Shown here: one piece after another, positions 1-9,512 of the stretch
Numbering within the stretch: the stretch's first letter is position 1
Layout of the letters: the number at the start of each line of letters is the position of its first letter
Origin: Priapulus caudatus
Taxonomy: Eukaryota > Priapulida > Priapulimorpha > Priapulimorphida > Priapulidae
DNA: 45,034 nt
Direction: 5' to 3'
Assembly (NCBI RefSeq): GCF_000485595.1
Contig: NW_014577636.1
Coordinates: forward strand, 91,512-136,545
Position numbers and translations under genes: made by a program
Notes under the pieces: model-generated
Database searches by the model: none
What the model saw: only the letters and a program-made list of their open reading frames with translations
Told to the model about the DNA's origin: nothing

Positions 1-540
1 TTATAGGTCGCACCCCTGCACGCCGCGCGCCTGTACAACACGACTTCTCACTCCAGTACACCCTCACCACCCTTACCAAACCCTCTCCTCATTGCACCTT
101 TCTCCATCCGCTTACCTCCGCTTCCCTCCCCTCCTCCACCCCAACTCCGTGCGGCGCTCTTACAACCACGATCTCTAACGGCTGATTCTGAAGAGCAAAA
201 TTTTTGCGTGTGTTTTGTCGAACTTCGTACGCGATTTTTTTTTTCTCGCCGAAGTGACGAGCGCACTTTACGAATGCCGACGTCGACGAGTTTATGTGTG
301 AGTTACGTGGACTCGGTCTCGTCTGAGGCGGCCGCGATAGGATCTCGCGCATGCGCAGTCGCGTCGGTGTGCGAAATCACCTCACGGGCGACTGGTGGCT
401 AGATCCGCCGAACATTTCCGAAGTTAGCCGACCGAGAAATTTCAAGTCTCGTAAAATGTCAGAGTCTTCCTCTGAAATGCCTTCTCTTTGATCTCTACTC
501 ACGGAGATTGGATGGGATGCTTTTCTACACGTAGGGGCCC
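1..540. other. Gene-free spacer, start of the module
   Basis: About 160 bases of C/T-rich sequence carry the repeat core seen again near 34.3 and 35.9 kb. Mixed-composition sequence follows, including a T9 run and GCGC/CGCG-rich stretches. A diverged version of the whole stretch lies at about 33900-34300 on the opposite strand. No open frame with a coding appearance was found. The same spacer lies at 14095-14634 and 31970-32509. Confidence 0.6.
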
Positions 541-960
541 CGCCTCAAGCTGTTTGCAGTAAACGTGTTGTTTACTGATGTGAACCTTCAGAAGGCGTGG
601 GAGGGATAAAACCAGGCTGACGCCCTGACCGTAGCATTGCGACGGCGTCCGCTGCGGTCCGCCGCGCATCCGGTTCGTTCCTCCCTCGCGTCCCTCTCTC
701 TCCCCCTCCGTCTGGTTAGTTCAGTCGCGTCACGTCTTAGTGTAACGGCCACTTCTGCTTCTCCTCACTCTATTGAGCTATTGTTCTAGTCTTTCTTTCT
801 TATTGTTTTCTGCTTCCTGAGACCGTTCTCGATTCCTTCGTCTCGGGTCTCTCATTGTATCCTCGCTCCTCTCCCTCGATTTCGCTCCTTGCCGCGCTCG
901 GACCGATTTAATTCGATCTGTACAGCAATCTGACAAGCGATCTCAGCGCGCTAGAGCGAA
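540..960 (+). promoter_or_regulatory. GC-rich promoter-like stretch with TATA-like and initiator-like motifs
   Basis: A GATAAAA motif sits at about 607 and a TTCAGTCGCG stretch, which fits an arthropod initiator TCAGT, at about 720, followed by pyrimidine-rich sequence. The spacing of over 100 bases means the two are not one classical core promoter. No coding frame follows. This could be the 5' end of an unidentified transcript or of a repeat. It also occurs in copies B and C, and in degraded form near 33500-33900. Confidence 0.2.
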
Positions 961-1082
961 TTAAATAAAACAGCATTCAATTGATATTAAGCGCGATTAC
1001 ACGGAGACATTGGACGGCGGCAATCGCAGACTGTCGGTGAAGCATAATATAGGGTAGTAGCTGATTTCCGGACGAAGCTTAC

Positions 1083-1457
1083 TGCTACTGCTGTGCTGTT
1101 GTGTTGTATGTTGCTGCTGCTGCTGCTGGTGTAAGGTGGTGTGGTGGTGGTGGTTGCTGCTGGTGTGGTGGTCTCGGTGGTGGTGGTGGGTGGGACTGTG
1201 TCTGCTGATGCTGCGTGGTGGCTGGGTGTTGGTGCGTTGGTGTGGCTGCTGCTGTGTACTGAGCCACGGGCCGTGCTGCAGGCTATAGGCAGGTGTGTAT
1301 TGCTGCGGCTTGTGGCTGTGCGATGCTGCTGCATGGCTGCTGCTGTGGAGGTTGGTGGTGGTGGTGGTGGTTGTGGTGGTGCTAGCTGCTGGCGTCTGAG
1401 TGCTGTGTTGTTCGGTAGTTACTGCTGATGGTAATTGCTGCTGCTGCGTGGTGATGA
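1083..1457. repeat. CTG/GTG trinucleotide block (CAG/CAC on the other strand)
   Basis: Irregular runs of CTG, GTG and TGG units extend over ~370 bases. Read from the other strand (C: 31053-31427) they give CAG and CAC runs. All three frames of that strand stay open over long stretches, giving Gln/His, Thr/Ser and Pro-rich translations. The frame from 31064 to a stop at 31511-31513 is open for 149 codons without a Met, begins after a CGCAG that could be a splice acceptor, and contains a GTAAGC donor-like site. A low-complexity coding exon is possible, but a microsatellite is the simpler reading. Confidence 0.7.
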
Positions 1458-1679
1458 ATGTATATATATTTTAAAATGATGGCAAAAATAGACAAAAAAT
1501 ATGTTAGAAACAAGACAGACACCTATGACCAAACAGTATAAGCAACAAAAGGTACAAGAACCTGAATTCATTCTAAACGCTGAGTCAGTGTACAGGCGGT
1601 GCACCTCTCCGGTGCGGTATAGGCGATTTGGTTCTCTTTCGAAATGCTTCTCATTCCATGTCATTCGTGCGCCGCGCTG

Positions 1680-1924
1680 CCCGCGCCAGGCGAAATTTTT
1701 TTTCCACGAGAGTTTCGGACCCCAGCCAAATCAGCGCTTCATTCACTCAACTACTCGAAGCAACAATGAAAATTTATTAGCAACCGTAACCTCACCTGAA
1801 GCGCCGCGTAGAGCTAAGACTACTTTAACTCACAGGTCCGTTCTTATATACCACCATGATTTACAAACACTATCTGTGGTGGGTCCGCGACTCTCGGTGG
1901 GAGAAACATTTTCGCGGCCCCGCC
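1680..1924. mobile_element. Short terminal-inverted-repeat element (MITE-like), copy A
   Basis: Imperfect inverted repeats of ~45 bp bound a 245 bp unit. The right arm contains GACTCTCGGTGGGAGAAAC and the left arm the complement-like CCACGAGAGTTTCGGACCCC, each next to a T- or A-rich run and a GCGCC/GGCGG end. The interior holds a TATATA motif and no coding frame. The same unit, diverged, is bounded by the same inverted repeats at 32543-32783. Target-site duplications are not clear, so the superfamily is not assigned. Confidence 0.6.
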
Positions 1925-2280
1925 AGTGAAACCTGCGATAGCGCGTTGGTAGTTTTATCATTTCTATTTCGATCAACGCCGACGTTCAATAAATATATAA
2001 TAGCGACACATGAATTCATATAGATATGATAACGTATCACAATATCTGGGACTTTACGTCGGTAATAAGGGAGCTTTTCATCGTTTGCTCATCGTTTTTT
2101 TCTTCTATAGGCTCGCTGCGAGTTCTGCAACCATTTAGTCGCAATGTGAAAATATCACGTGGGTCTGCCAGCTTCGATTGTTTAGGAACGCATCACGTGA
2201 TCAGCTGGTTACGCTTAGGTGGCTCTGGCTGGACCTGGTTTTCAGCCACTCTGCGTTGGTGGTTATATAAGGCTGGTTAT
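1925..2280 (+). promoter_or_regulatory. Spacer with E-box and TATA-like motifs
   Basis: A palindromic TCACGTGA (CACGTG E-box) lies at about 2195, preceded by another CACGTG near 2157, and a TTATATAAGG TATA-like motif at about 2263. The order and spacing resemble an RNA polymerase II promoter reading rightward, but only a CGCA minisatellite and AT-rich sequence follow. No coding frame is supported. It recurs at 16019-16374 and, inverted, at 30230-30585. Confidence 0.25.
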
Positions 2281-2400
2281 AGCACACGCTTCGCACGCAC
2301 GGCACGCCCGCACGTACGCACGCGCGGGCACGCCGCACGCCGACGCACGCACGAGCGGAGCACGACGAACGCACGCACGCACGCAGCACGCACGCCGCGG
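2281..2400. repeat. CGCA/GCAC minisatellite
   Basis: About 120 bases of imperfect CGCACG and GCACGC units. A shorter similar tract lies at 6205-6275. Both recur in copies B and C. Confidence 0.8.
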
Positions 2401-3669
2401 CCCCTTATTATATGTAATCTACAATAAATATATATTTATATTCAATATATAGTATTATACAATGTAACCAAACAAAAAACGAAAAAGTTTATTACTACCC
2501 ATATTGATTAAAACCAGGCCAACGTGTGAACCGAGATGTTAGAAAAACGTAAACAATTCACGTTCACCGGGATGTCAAGTGTACACGCAGCGCGCCTATA
2601 GATGGCGTACGTACGACTGTTCACGGCATAATTTAAATGTGGGCCGAGCACACTCGGCCTGCGTTGCCGAGTGGACAGAAGCCCGGCAATATTTACGGGG
2701 AGGCATTCCCTTCCGCTCCTGCGCATAATCTCGGCTATATACGTTTTTACTTATGTTAAACTGTTGCTGCCAGGAAAAATCGATGCGATGGCGGCGGTAG
2801 ACGCACGAGCAGGTTGGACGGTGTGGTCCGGTTGGACGTGACGAGGATGGCGGGAGACGCTGGTTGTCCATCACGGAATTGGCCCTGACTCTAAACCGCA
2901 CCGCATACCGTCGACGTACCGTCTCCGCATACCACTCACCCATCCACACTACACCGTCACGCATCACCACTCCACCCGTCACCTGCCGTCCCACTCACGC
3001 GTCACCGCCATCGCTATTCACCACTAACCACCGGGTAGCCGGCGCATCGAGCGCACTGAGAGGGGGGCGGGTCACGCGGTGTACGGGGAGGGCGGGCGGG
3101 GGGTTGGCATGACTGGCGATAATGACCAGATAAACGCCCAGTGCAACGGGGGGTGTCCACATTCAAATGGTCACGCGGGGCAATTTAATTAAGCAGTAAA
3201 ACAATCGAGGGAACTTCTAACATTCCAACGAGTCAACAATCAATCAGGTCAACAGCAACAGTGGAAGCGCTAGTGGATAGGATAGGGCTTCATTACTATG
3301 TCATGTAGACGCGGTTATGCCCTCTCTCTGCACACTAGCAGGGCGCACGTGTCGGCGTCACACGCTGGGTAGGCGTTCAGGGTCTGGGCCGAGGGTACAT
3401 AGTTAGGGTGTTCCTTCGTTGAGGGCGATGACCACCAAGTTATTAACAGGATAACATACACCAGAACACAAACAGGTGTGATTTATAACATCGGAATACT
3501 CTTATTTATAGTATTATAATTAATTATTATATAATTATTATTATATTACTATATATAGTTAATAGTATATATACTATTAATTTATATATATATTATATAT
3601 ATATCCCGCAACACACAACACACACAGCACGTATCATATGATTTTATATAATCTATATAATTATATGTA
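2401..3669. other. Gene-free spacer with a long AT-rich tract
   Basis: This holds an AT-rich stretch (2405-2470), mixed sequence to about 3490 and a strongly AT-rich stretch of TATA and TTAATTA units (3495-3665) that includes a near-palindrome around AGTATATATACT. Open frames of 72-132 codons lie on both strands but overlap each other and show no domain. I see no supported gene. It is repeated at 16495-17763 and 28841-30109. Confidence 0.6.
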
Positions 3670-4550
3670 TATGGAGCGACAGAAGGAACGCCGGCTTGTA
3701 GGTAATTAAGAGACGGAGACACACTTATATACCGTTGCGTCTGTACGGTGTGGCCTTAATATATGAGCGGGCCGGCCACAGCACATTACCCACATATCCG
3801 GGGTGGCCGGTCCTCACATCCTGCCCGGCTGTGCTCCAGTCGGCGTCCCCGGCGCCCCATACTTCCCTCCTCCATCTCCCACAATCTGACCCTCGCCGTT
3901 CCCCACCCCGACGGCTGGTTTCACAACTTCAGGGCCGAGGTAAACTGTTTAGACAGATTCCACCACTCCGATCAGGCGAACTCGGACGAAACATCGCGAG
4001 TATACGGCGACTTCCTATAAATGACAAAATGTGCATATCCGTTCCACAACGTCATACCCTCTTCCAGCGTCACCCACCGCTCCTCTGAGATACGCATCCA
4101 TCCACCTGACTCCGACTTCCCCTTCGCCCCCCTCCACCACATTTTATAGCCAGTAGGCCATTCATGGTAGCTACAACTGAACCTGTATTCTGACAGTTGC
4201 TCAACTTGTACTAACACTCGGTCAGCAACAAGCAGACCCATCAAAACAGATAGTAGACATTGAATAATGCAGAGATCGTATTGCGACTTCTCAGCACTTG
4301 CTCACTCTAATTGCTCTCTTTCTGTATCTCTTGTATCTCTCTTTGTACTCTCTCTCGTATCCTCTCTCCGTATCGTCTACCTCACGCGACCACGTTCAGC
4401 TGCGTGATGCGTAGACAGGCCCTCTATTACTGTGACGTGCGGCATCATGGCGGAGTCGACGTCCAGGAGAACCGGCAGTACGGCTTCCGCGTCGTGCATT
4501 GCGCGATGGAGAGCCAGAAGCTGCCGCTGCACAAAACACGCAAAAAAAAG
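3670..4550 (-). repeat. Dispersed repeat family X, copy A
   Basis: Homologous to 11596-12288 on the other strand. Shared landmarks, read on the minus strand, are TGGCTCTCCATC, GCCATGATG followed by GCACGTCACAGTA, a GAGATA-rich tract, CTGTTTTGAT followed by GTCTGCTTGTT, CAGTTGTAGCTAC, TATGACGTTGTGGAA and a TATATAAGTG motif followed by CTCGTCTCTTAA or CTCCGTCTCTTAA. The ~880 bp unit carries a small open frame. Its type (LTR, DNA transposon or gene duplicate) is not resolved. Confidence 0.55.
3972..4241 (-). CDS. Hypothetical small open frame in repeat X, copy A
   Basis: This is an 89-codon frame from an ATG at 4239-4241, and the same frame stays open upstream to about 4301. The translation has a hydrophobic start (MGLLVADRVLV, preceded by more hydrophobic residues upstream of the Met), then a charged, Trp- and Gly-rich part with CSYHEW, KMWW and RISEERWVTLEEG. 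I recognise no family. Composition is less repetitive than in any other frame here. After the stop the frame continues as a plausible helix (SEWWNLSKQF) before a second TGA, so it may be a decayed or mis-sequenced longer frame. The opposite strand is also open (3763-4020), which weakens the case. No splice structure or homologue could be tested. Confidence 0.22.
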   Translation of the reverse strand: MGLLVADRVLVQVEQLSEYRFSCSYHEWPTGYKMWWRGAKGKSESGGWMRISEERWVTLEEGMTLWNGYAHFVIYRKSPYTRDVSSEFA

Positions 4551-4595
4551 CTTCGATGAAAGGTGGTTCACGTTGAATCGCCTCTTATAGCACAT

Positions 4596-4690
4596 TCTCT
4601 CTCTCTCTCTCTCACAACCACACACAACACCACCACACACACACACTACACAACACACACACACCACCACACACACGCGCGCGCCGCTGA
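4596..4690. repeat. CT then CA microsatellite
   Basis: A short CT run leads into CACACA and ACCACC runs. It recurs at 18690-18784 and 27820-27914. Confidence 0.85.
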
Positions 4691-4708
4691 TACGCGCGGC
4701 CACACACC

Positions 4709-4720
4709 AAAACAGAGAGA

Positions 4721-4764
<44 letters not shown>

Positions 4765-5027
4765 AGAGAAGACGGAGAGAGAGAGAAGAGATTATTGAGC
4801 GCCGCGAGAGGACGAGAGAGAGAGAGCGAGAGCGAAAGAGAGAGAGAGAAGCGAGAGAAGTGACCCTACGAGATGCGATGAGAGAGGGAGAGAGAAAGAC
4901 TGAGCCCATGAGAGAGGAGAGAGGGAGATCGAGAGTGAGAGAGAGAGCGAGAGAGAGAGAGAGAGAGGCCTGAGAGGAGAGAGAGGAGGGAGAGGAGAGA
5001 GAGAGAGAGAAGAAAGAGAGAAACTCC
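4709..5027. repeat. GA-rich microsatellite array
   Basis: About 320 bases of GAGAGA with GCGA interruptions. The Arg/Glu and Leu/Ser open frames here are translations of the repeat. It recurs at 18803-19121 and, as CT, at 27483-27801. Confidence 0.9.
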
Positions 5028-5369
5028 AGTAATGCTCTCAGTCATGATTATATATGAATATATTAACTGATTCATAATGATTAGCGTCGAGTCTACGCAT
5101 CACACGCACGCACACCACACTATCTTTCGGGCATGTGTGGCTGCGCGTGTTTTGGGGTGAGTGCCGTGAGTCCCTGTGCATTTTGCGCTTGTGCACTGTC
5201 GTTGCGTGCCAGCTCGTCGCACGCCGAGCCGGCCTTTGGGGAACTACAATGGAGGCAACTTATTAACTGCCGTCAGCACGCGCTCGGCCATCTGGGTATC
5301 GTTCCGTCCTCCTATCCTCTCAATTATACTTTCTTATTACTCTGCTTCCCCTTCCCTATTTACTCTCGT
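5028..5369. other. Gene-free spacer
   Basis: Mixed sequence including GCGTGTTTTGGGG and TGCGCTTGTGCAC motifs. Overlapping frames of ~160 codons start here but owe their length to the following CT tract. Nothing else is recognised. Confidence 0.5.
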
Positions 5370-5560
5370 TTCTCTCTCTCTCTCAATCTTTCTTCTCTCT
5401 CTCTCTCTCTCTCTCTCCGCTCCTCTCGCTCTCACCTCTCGTTCTTTCTCCTTCCCTTTCTTTCTTTCTCGTCTCTTCTCTCTCGTCTCGCTCTCTTCGC
5501 TCTCTCTCGCTCTTCCCCCTCTCTCAAATTATCTCTGTCGCTCCCCCCTCGCTGTATGTC
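5370..5560. repeat. CT-rich microsatellite array
   Basis: Imperfect CTCTCT with TTCC and CGCT interruptions. It recurs in copies B and C. Confidence 0.88.
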
Positions 5561-5799
5561 GTGTCCTGTTCTTCCTCTATCTGTCATTTTGCTCTCAAAG
5601 CTCTAGTCCCCTCCTACCCCCTCTCCCCTCTTTCCTCTCCTTCTTTTCATCACGTCATCTATAAATCGCTGAAAGTAGATATTGGCGTAATAGAATGTTT
5701 TACTTTTCCTATCGAGAGACAAACGACTCGATCTGTATCAGCACATCGTCACGCGATGACAAAGGAATATGACATCAAAGAATGAGAGAATCCAAAAAG

Positions 5800-6050
5800 A
5801 AGTAAGAGTCAGCAATAGACGATGACAACATGTGTGAAGAAGATGAGTGATGAGTTTAAAAGATAGAAGAAGATAAAGAGTGAAGAAGAAGAAAAGGATG
5901 GGAAAAGCTTAAATATAGATAATACGTAGAAGAAGAGGAAGATGACGATTATGATGAGAGAAAAAGAAAGGGAGGTGAGCAGAGAAGGAGAAGAGAAGTA
6001 GAAGAAGACGACGACGCGGACGACGAACGAGCGACGACAAGAAGAAGATT
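5800..6050. repeat. GAA/GAC purine-rich stretch
   Basis: Irregular GAAGAA, GATGAC and GACGAC units over ~250 bases on the plus strand, with stops in each frame, so not a long acidic coding region. It recurs at 19894-20144 and 26460-26710. Confidence 0.75.
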
Positions 6051-6424
6051 GAGCACCGTCTATCTAGTTTGCGAGTAGTGCGTAGATCAACCCGGCGCCT
6101 TTAGTATTCACTGGGCGACGTATTAGGCGTCGACAGATGACCGCCACAAATAAATTGTCGCGGATTAGCACCGGTGAATAATCACGCTTACATCCTCCCG
6201 CCACAAGCGCCCGCACACAGCATGCACGCACGCACGCGACGCGGACGCCGCATGCCGTACGCCACGCGCGCACGCAATCAGCTTATTACCGGCTTCCGCT
6301 ATTGATAATATGCAATACATTCACAGGTGAACGTCGTTGATCATTTATCACGGGGTGTGAATCTTCACGCTGACACGGTGGGGATCAGGAATAGCGGGTG
6401 GCAGTGCGATAAACAGCACACGCG
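6051..6424. other. Gene-free spacer
   Basis: Mixed sequence with a short CGCA tract (6205-6275) and a TCATTTATCACGG stretch. No supported gene or RNA. Confidence 0.5.
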
Positions 6425-7120
6425 CAATTACACACACACAGCAACGACACATACATCACACATACACACGGGCGCAGCAACATCACACACACCGCGCACA
6501 TAACCCACACACAAAACATACACACAACACGCTGCACTAACACACAACAACACAACATTTAACAACGCGACATTACACACACACACGCGTACACACACGC
6601 ACGCAATAACACACACAACACGAATACACAACATACAACACGGCGCGCACCATACACACACACCGCAATAACACACGCGGCAGATTGACACACACGCGCG
6701 CCATACACAAAGAACGTATCTCAACACACGCGCACATACACACACACACGCCATTCACACACATGTGCGCACATACACCACGAGCACTAACGACACACCG
6801 CACATACCACCACACGACATACACACACCGCGCGCACATCACACACAGAACGCACTTTACACACACACAGCGCACATTCACCACGCACATCACAACGGCG
6901 CGCACATAACACACAGAGCGACATTACACACACAGCGCGCCATTACACACACGCACATACAACACGCGCGCACATACACACACAGGACGCTACACTACAC
7001 GACACGCGGAGCAATACACACACACACACAGGCACATTACACACACACGGCACATACACAACGAACGCACATCACACACCGCGCAAATACACACACACGC
7101 GTATCACCACACTACCGCGC
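6425..7120. repeat. CA-rich array with interspersed GCGC units
   Basis: About 700 bases of ACACAC broken every 10-30 bases by GCGC, CGCA or ATAC. Its spacing is irregular, so it is not a clean tandem array. Cys/Val and Thr/His open frames here are translations of the repeat. It recurs at 20519-21214 and, as GT, at 25390-26085. Confidence 0.9.
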
Positions 7121-7195
7121 GCCGCACGCCGACTATATTATAAACTGAAAAAGGCAGTTGTCGCCAATCTACATGATCCCCCCCCGCGTGTTCTT

Positions 7196-8122
7196 CACAA
7201 GTGTGTAAGTATACGAGTTTGGTTGCCGATAGGTCAATTAAGGGGAGATATATAGAGCGGAAGGGGAAATATGATGAGGTCACGGGTTAAGCGTCAAGGG
7301 GTCAAATAAAGTTTGCGAGCAACCTAGGTTTCGGTACGCGGGAACACCTTCTCCCAAAGATGTTGTAAGTATACCAAGTTCGTGCGCGTAGGTCAATTGT
7401 AGGGAGCGATTATAGATGTGAAGCGCGAAAGTATGATCAAGGTCGTCAAGGTCAATAAAAAAGCCGACAGTGACCTGTTTTGGTACGCGACACGCATTTT
7501 CCCCAAGATGTTGTAAAAGTATACAATTTGGTATAGAGCTAGGTCATTAGGGGCCGAGGTTATAGAGCGTAAGGAATATGATCAGGTTTAAGGTAAAGGC
7601 AGCATAAAGCGTCGTAGTACCTGTTTTGGTACGCGACACCTTCTCGCCCAAGATGTGTAAGTATAGAAGTTTTGCGATAGTGCTAGGTCATGAGGGCGAG
7701 TTATAGGCGGAGGGGAAATATGATCGAAGGTCAAGTTAAGGTCATACACGGTCGCAGCTAACCTGGTTTTGGTAGCGCAGGCTCGATTAGCGGGACCGAA
7801 GTTTAGAGAGCGGAAGGAATGTGCATCAGGTCAAAGTTAAAGGTCAAATAAAGTCGCGCAGTAACCTTGTTTTAGGTACGCTGCTCACTTTCTCCCAGAT
7901 GTGTAAGTCATATACAAAGTTTGGGTAGCACTAGGTTCATTAGAGGGCCGAGTTCAGAGCGAGTCAGAAAAATATGTCAAGAGTCAAATTAAAGCTTTAT
8001 CAATAAAGGTTGAAGTGACGCTGGTTTTAGTACGCTGTCCACCTTCTCCCCAAGATGTTGATAAGTATACAAGTTTGTAGCGCTAGGTCAATTAGGGGTC
8101 GAGTTTAGGCGGAGGGAAATTC
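7196..8122 (-). repeat. ~140-147 bp satellite array, noisy copy A
   Basis: Each monomer contains, read on the minus strand, a TATACTTACACATCTTGGG segment, GCGTACCAAAACCAGGT, a run of TGACCTT half-sites, CTCTATAACTCGGCCCCTAA and TTGACCTAG. In this copy the monomers carry many one-base insertions and deletions relative to one another. One monomer near 7770-7790 lacks ~47 bp, and the same deletion is seen in copy C near 24728. Confidence 0.85.
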
Positions 8123-8178
8123 TTCTGCGGCAATGAGCGGCGGCGGCGCGGCGGTTGTGGAGACATGAACCAGCAGTT

Positions 8179-8199
8179 TCCCGCGACTTTGTCGCGGGA
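8179..8199. repeat. Short GC-rich hairpin
   Basis: TCCCGCGAC and GTCGCGGGA are perfect 9-base inverted repeats around a TTT loop. It also lies at 22273-22293. The inverted counterpart at 24307-24330 has an extra G in both arms and one mismatch. It sits 8 bases from the fold-back element at 8208-8251. Confidence 0.75.
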
Positions 8200-8207
8200 T
8201 AATTATA

Positions 8208-8251
8208 TCAGGAGTTAAATGAAGAACAACTTTGTCTTCATCAACTCCTGA
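8208..8251. mobile_element. Miniature fold-back element, copy A
   Basis: Inverted arms CAGGAGTTAAATGAAGAAC and GTCTTCATCAACTCCTG surround a few bases. The arms carry small indels relative to the clean copy at 24252-24297. It lies in AT-rich sequence. Confidence 0.65.
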
Positions 8252-9095
8252 GTAATATATGTTATATATATTTGTAAGGGATGGGAAACCCCACACGCCA
8301 GGGAAGTTATGACAATGCGAGGAACGCAATAGGCGTGTCAGGAGAATGTATGAACAGGGACGGAGAGTCAGCGGGGACGGAGGTCAAGGAGAGTCACGTG
8401 ATCGAGATGGCGCACGTCTAGTGGAGCCCGGTCTGAATCCCGAATCTTGCGCATTGTGAACAGCTGACACTGACAGAGTGATCCTATGACTCAGCGGCCA
8501 GTCGGACCGATTGTGAGTACACGCACCAGTGCGCACGCGCACCCCCACATATTCTGGTCTTGTAAGTGATAGCTGGTATGTAATTCTCACTCCACCGTTT
8601 CGGGAAGGCGGTTGGTCGAAGATGAGCTAAGATGGGTATCGTTGAACGTAAGGGAAGAACGCGATGCGGCGGGAACACGTTCTCGGGACAGGGAACTCTT
8701 GTTGAGCCGCTTAGAAGGCTGTAGTGTGTAGTAACGCTTTGCTTTCGGTGTGCTACGGAAATCTGTATATGTATAGAGATTGAGTAAACACACAGTGACG
8801 TTTACTTCTTCTGTCTTGTCTTATCTCTATATCAGATCTACTACAGAACCTTTTCTACTAGTAGTGCGACATACATGCTACAATATAGTTTCCCGTAGCC
8901 AGTGACAGTGAATCTCGTTACACTATGCTGTGCTGACTGACTGCCCATTCGCCGCGAGCAATGGCGATTAACACGGCGCGCTAAACCCGACTTTCGGATA
9001 GCGCTAATAAATCCTCGAGCCTGGTACATGTTTACAACAGATTGATAACGGCGAGGCGGGTAGCGCAGACGCAGAACAGTAGCATCAGAATCATC
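8252..9095. other. Gene-free spacer
   Basis: Mixed sequence with a CACGTG at about 8396 and no microsatellite. Minus-strand frames of 60-75 codons overlap one another without recognisable motifs. A diverged inverted version lies at 23400-24250. Comparing the two shows many small indels that break every frame, which argues against coding. Confidence 0.55.
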
Positions 9096-9512
9096 AACAG
9101 ACAGAGAGATGTAAGAGAGAAGAGAGAGGAAGGAGAGAAGGAGAGAGAGAGAGGAAGAGAGAGAGTAGAGAGAGAAGCCAGATGAGAGCGATGAGAGCGA
9201 GAGAGCGGGAGAGCGAGAGTGAGAGCGACTGAGAGGCGAGTGAGAGCGAGAGAGCGAGTGCATTAACTATTCGTGTCTCTCTGTCCTTCTATTCTTCTCC
9301 TCTCTCTCCCTCTCTCTTCGCTCTCTTATTCCTCCCCCCTTTCTCTCCTCTCTCCATCCTCTCTTGCTCTCTCTCACCTCGTCTCTCCCTCTCTTCCGCC
9401 CACTTCTCCTCTCTCCCTCTCTCCTATCTCCATCTCCTTCTCTCCTTCCCTCTCTCTCTCCCTCTTCCTTCCTTCGCGCCCTTCTCTCTCCCTCTCTCTC
9501 TCTCTTTGCTTG
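9096..9512. repeat. GA tract followed by CT tract (mirror-like)
   Basis: About 165 bases of GA-rich sequence (9096-9259) are followed, after a short CATTAACTATTCGTG spacer, by ~240 bases of CT-rich sequence (9274-9512). The strand asymmetry flips at the spacer. This is the left outer part of the fold-back whose right part is 13742-14069. Confidence 0.88.

Larger units (their letters stand above)
1..9166. repeat. First copy of the ~9.2 kb duplicated module (copy A)
   Basis: This block recurs in direct orientation at 14095-23260 (add 14094) and inverted in the second block (32510 minus the position). By eye the direct copy is identical throughout, and the inverted copy is identical for positions 1-7623. 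Identity covers low-complexity tracts and the indel-rich satellite alike, which neutral divergence would not preserve. Copy A departs from the second copy at about 9167, inside a GA tract. Inner parts are annotated once in A coordinates; the conversions give the other two copies. Confidence 0.95.

Noticed and set aside
1501-1929. 142-codon plus-strand frame
   Set aside because: More than half lies inside the TIR element and its inverted arm; the diverged copy at 32543-32990 does not keep the frame.
6425-7120. CA array considered as a CRISPR-like or regularly spaced repeat
   Set aside because: Spacing is irregular, there is no constant direct repeat with unique spacers, and the surrounding DNA is plainly eukaryotic.
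8400-8470. tRNA-like GGTCTGAATCCC segment
   Set aside because: Only a T-loop-like string; no acceptor stem or anticodon arm could be folded around it.
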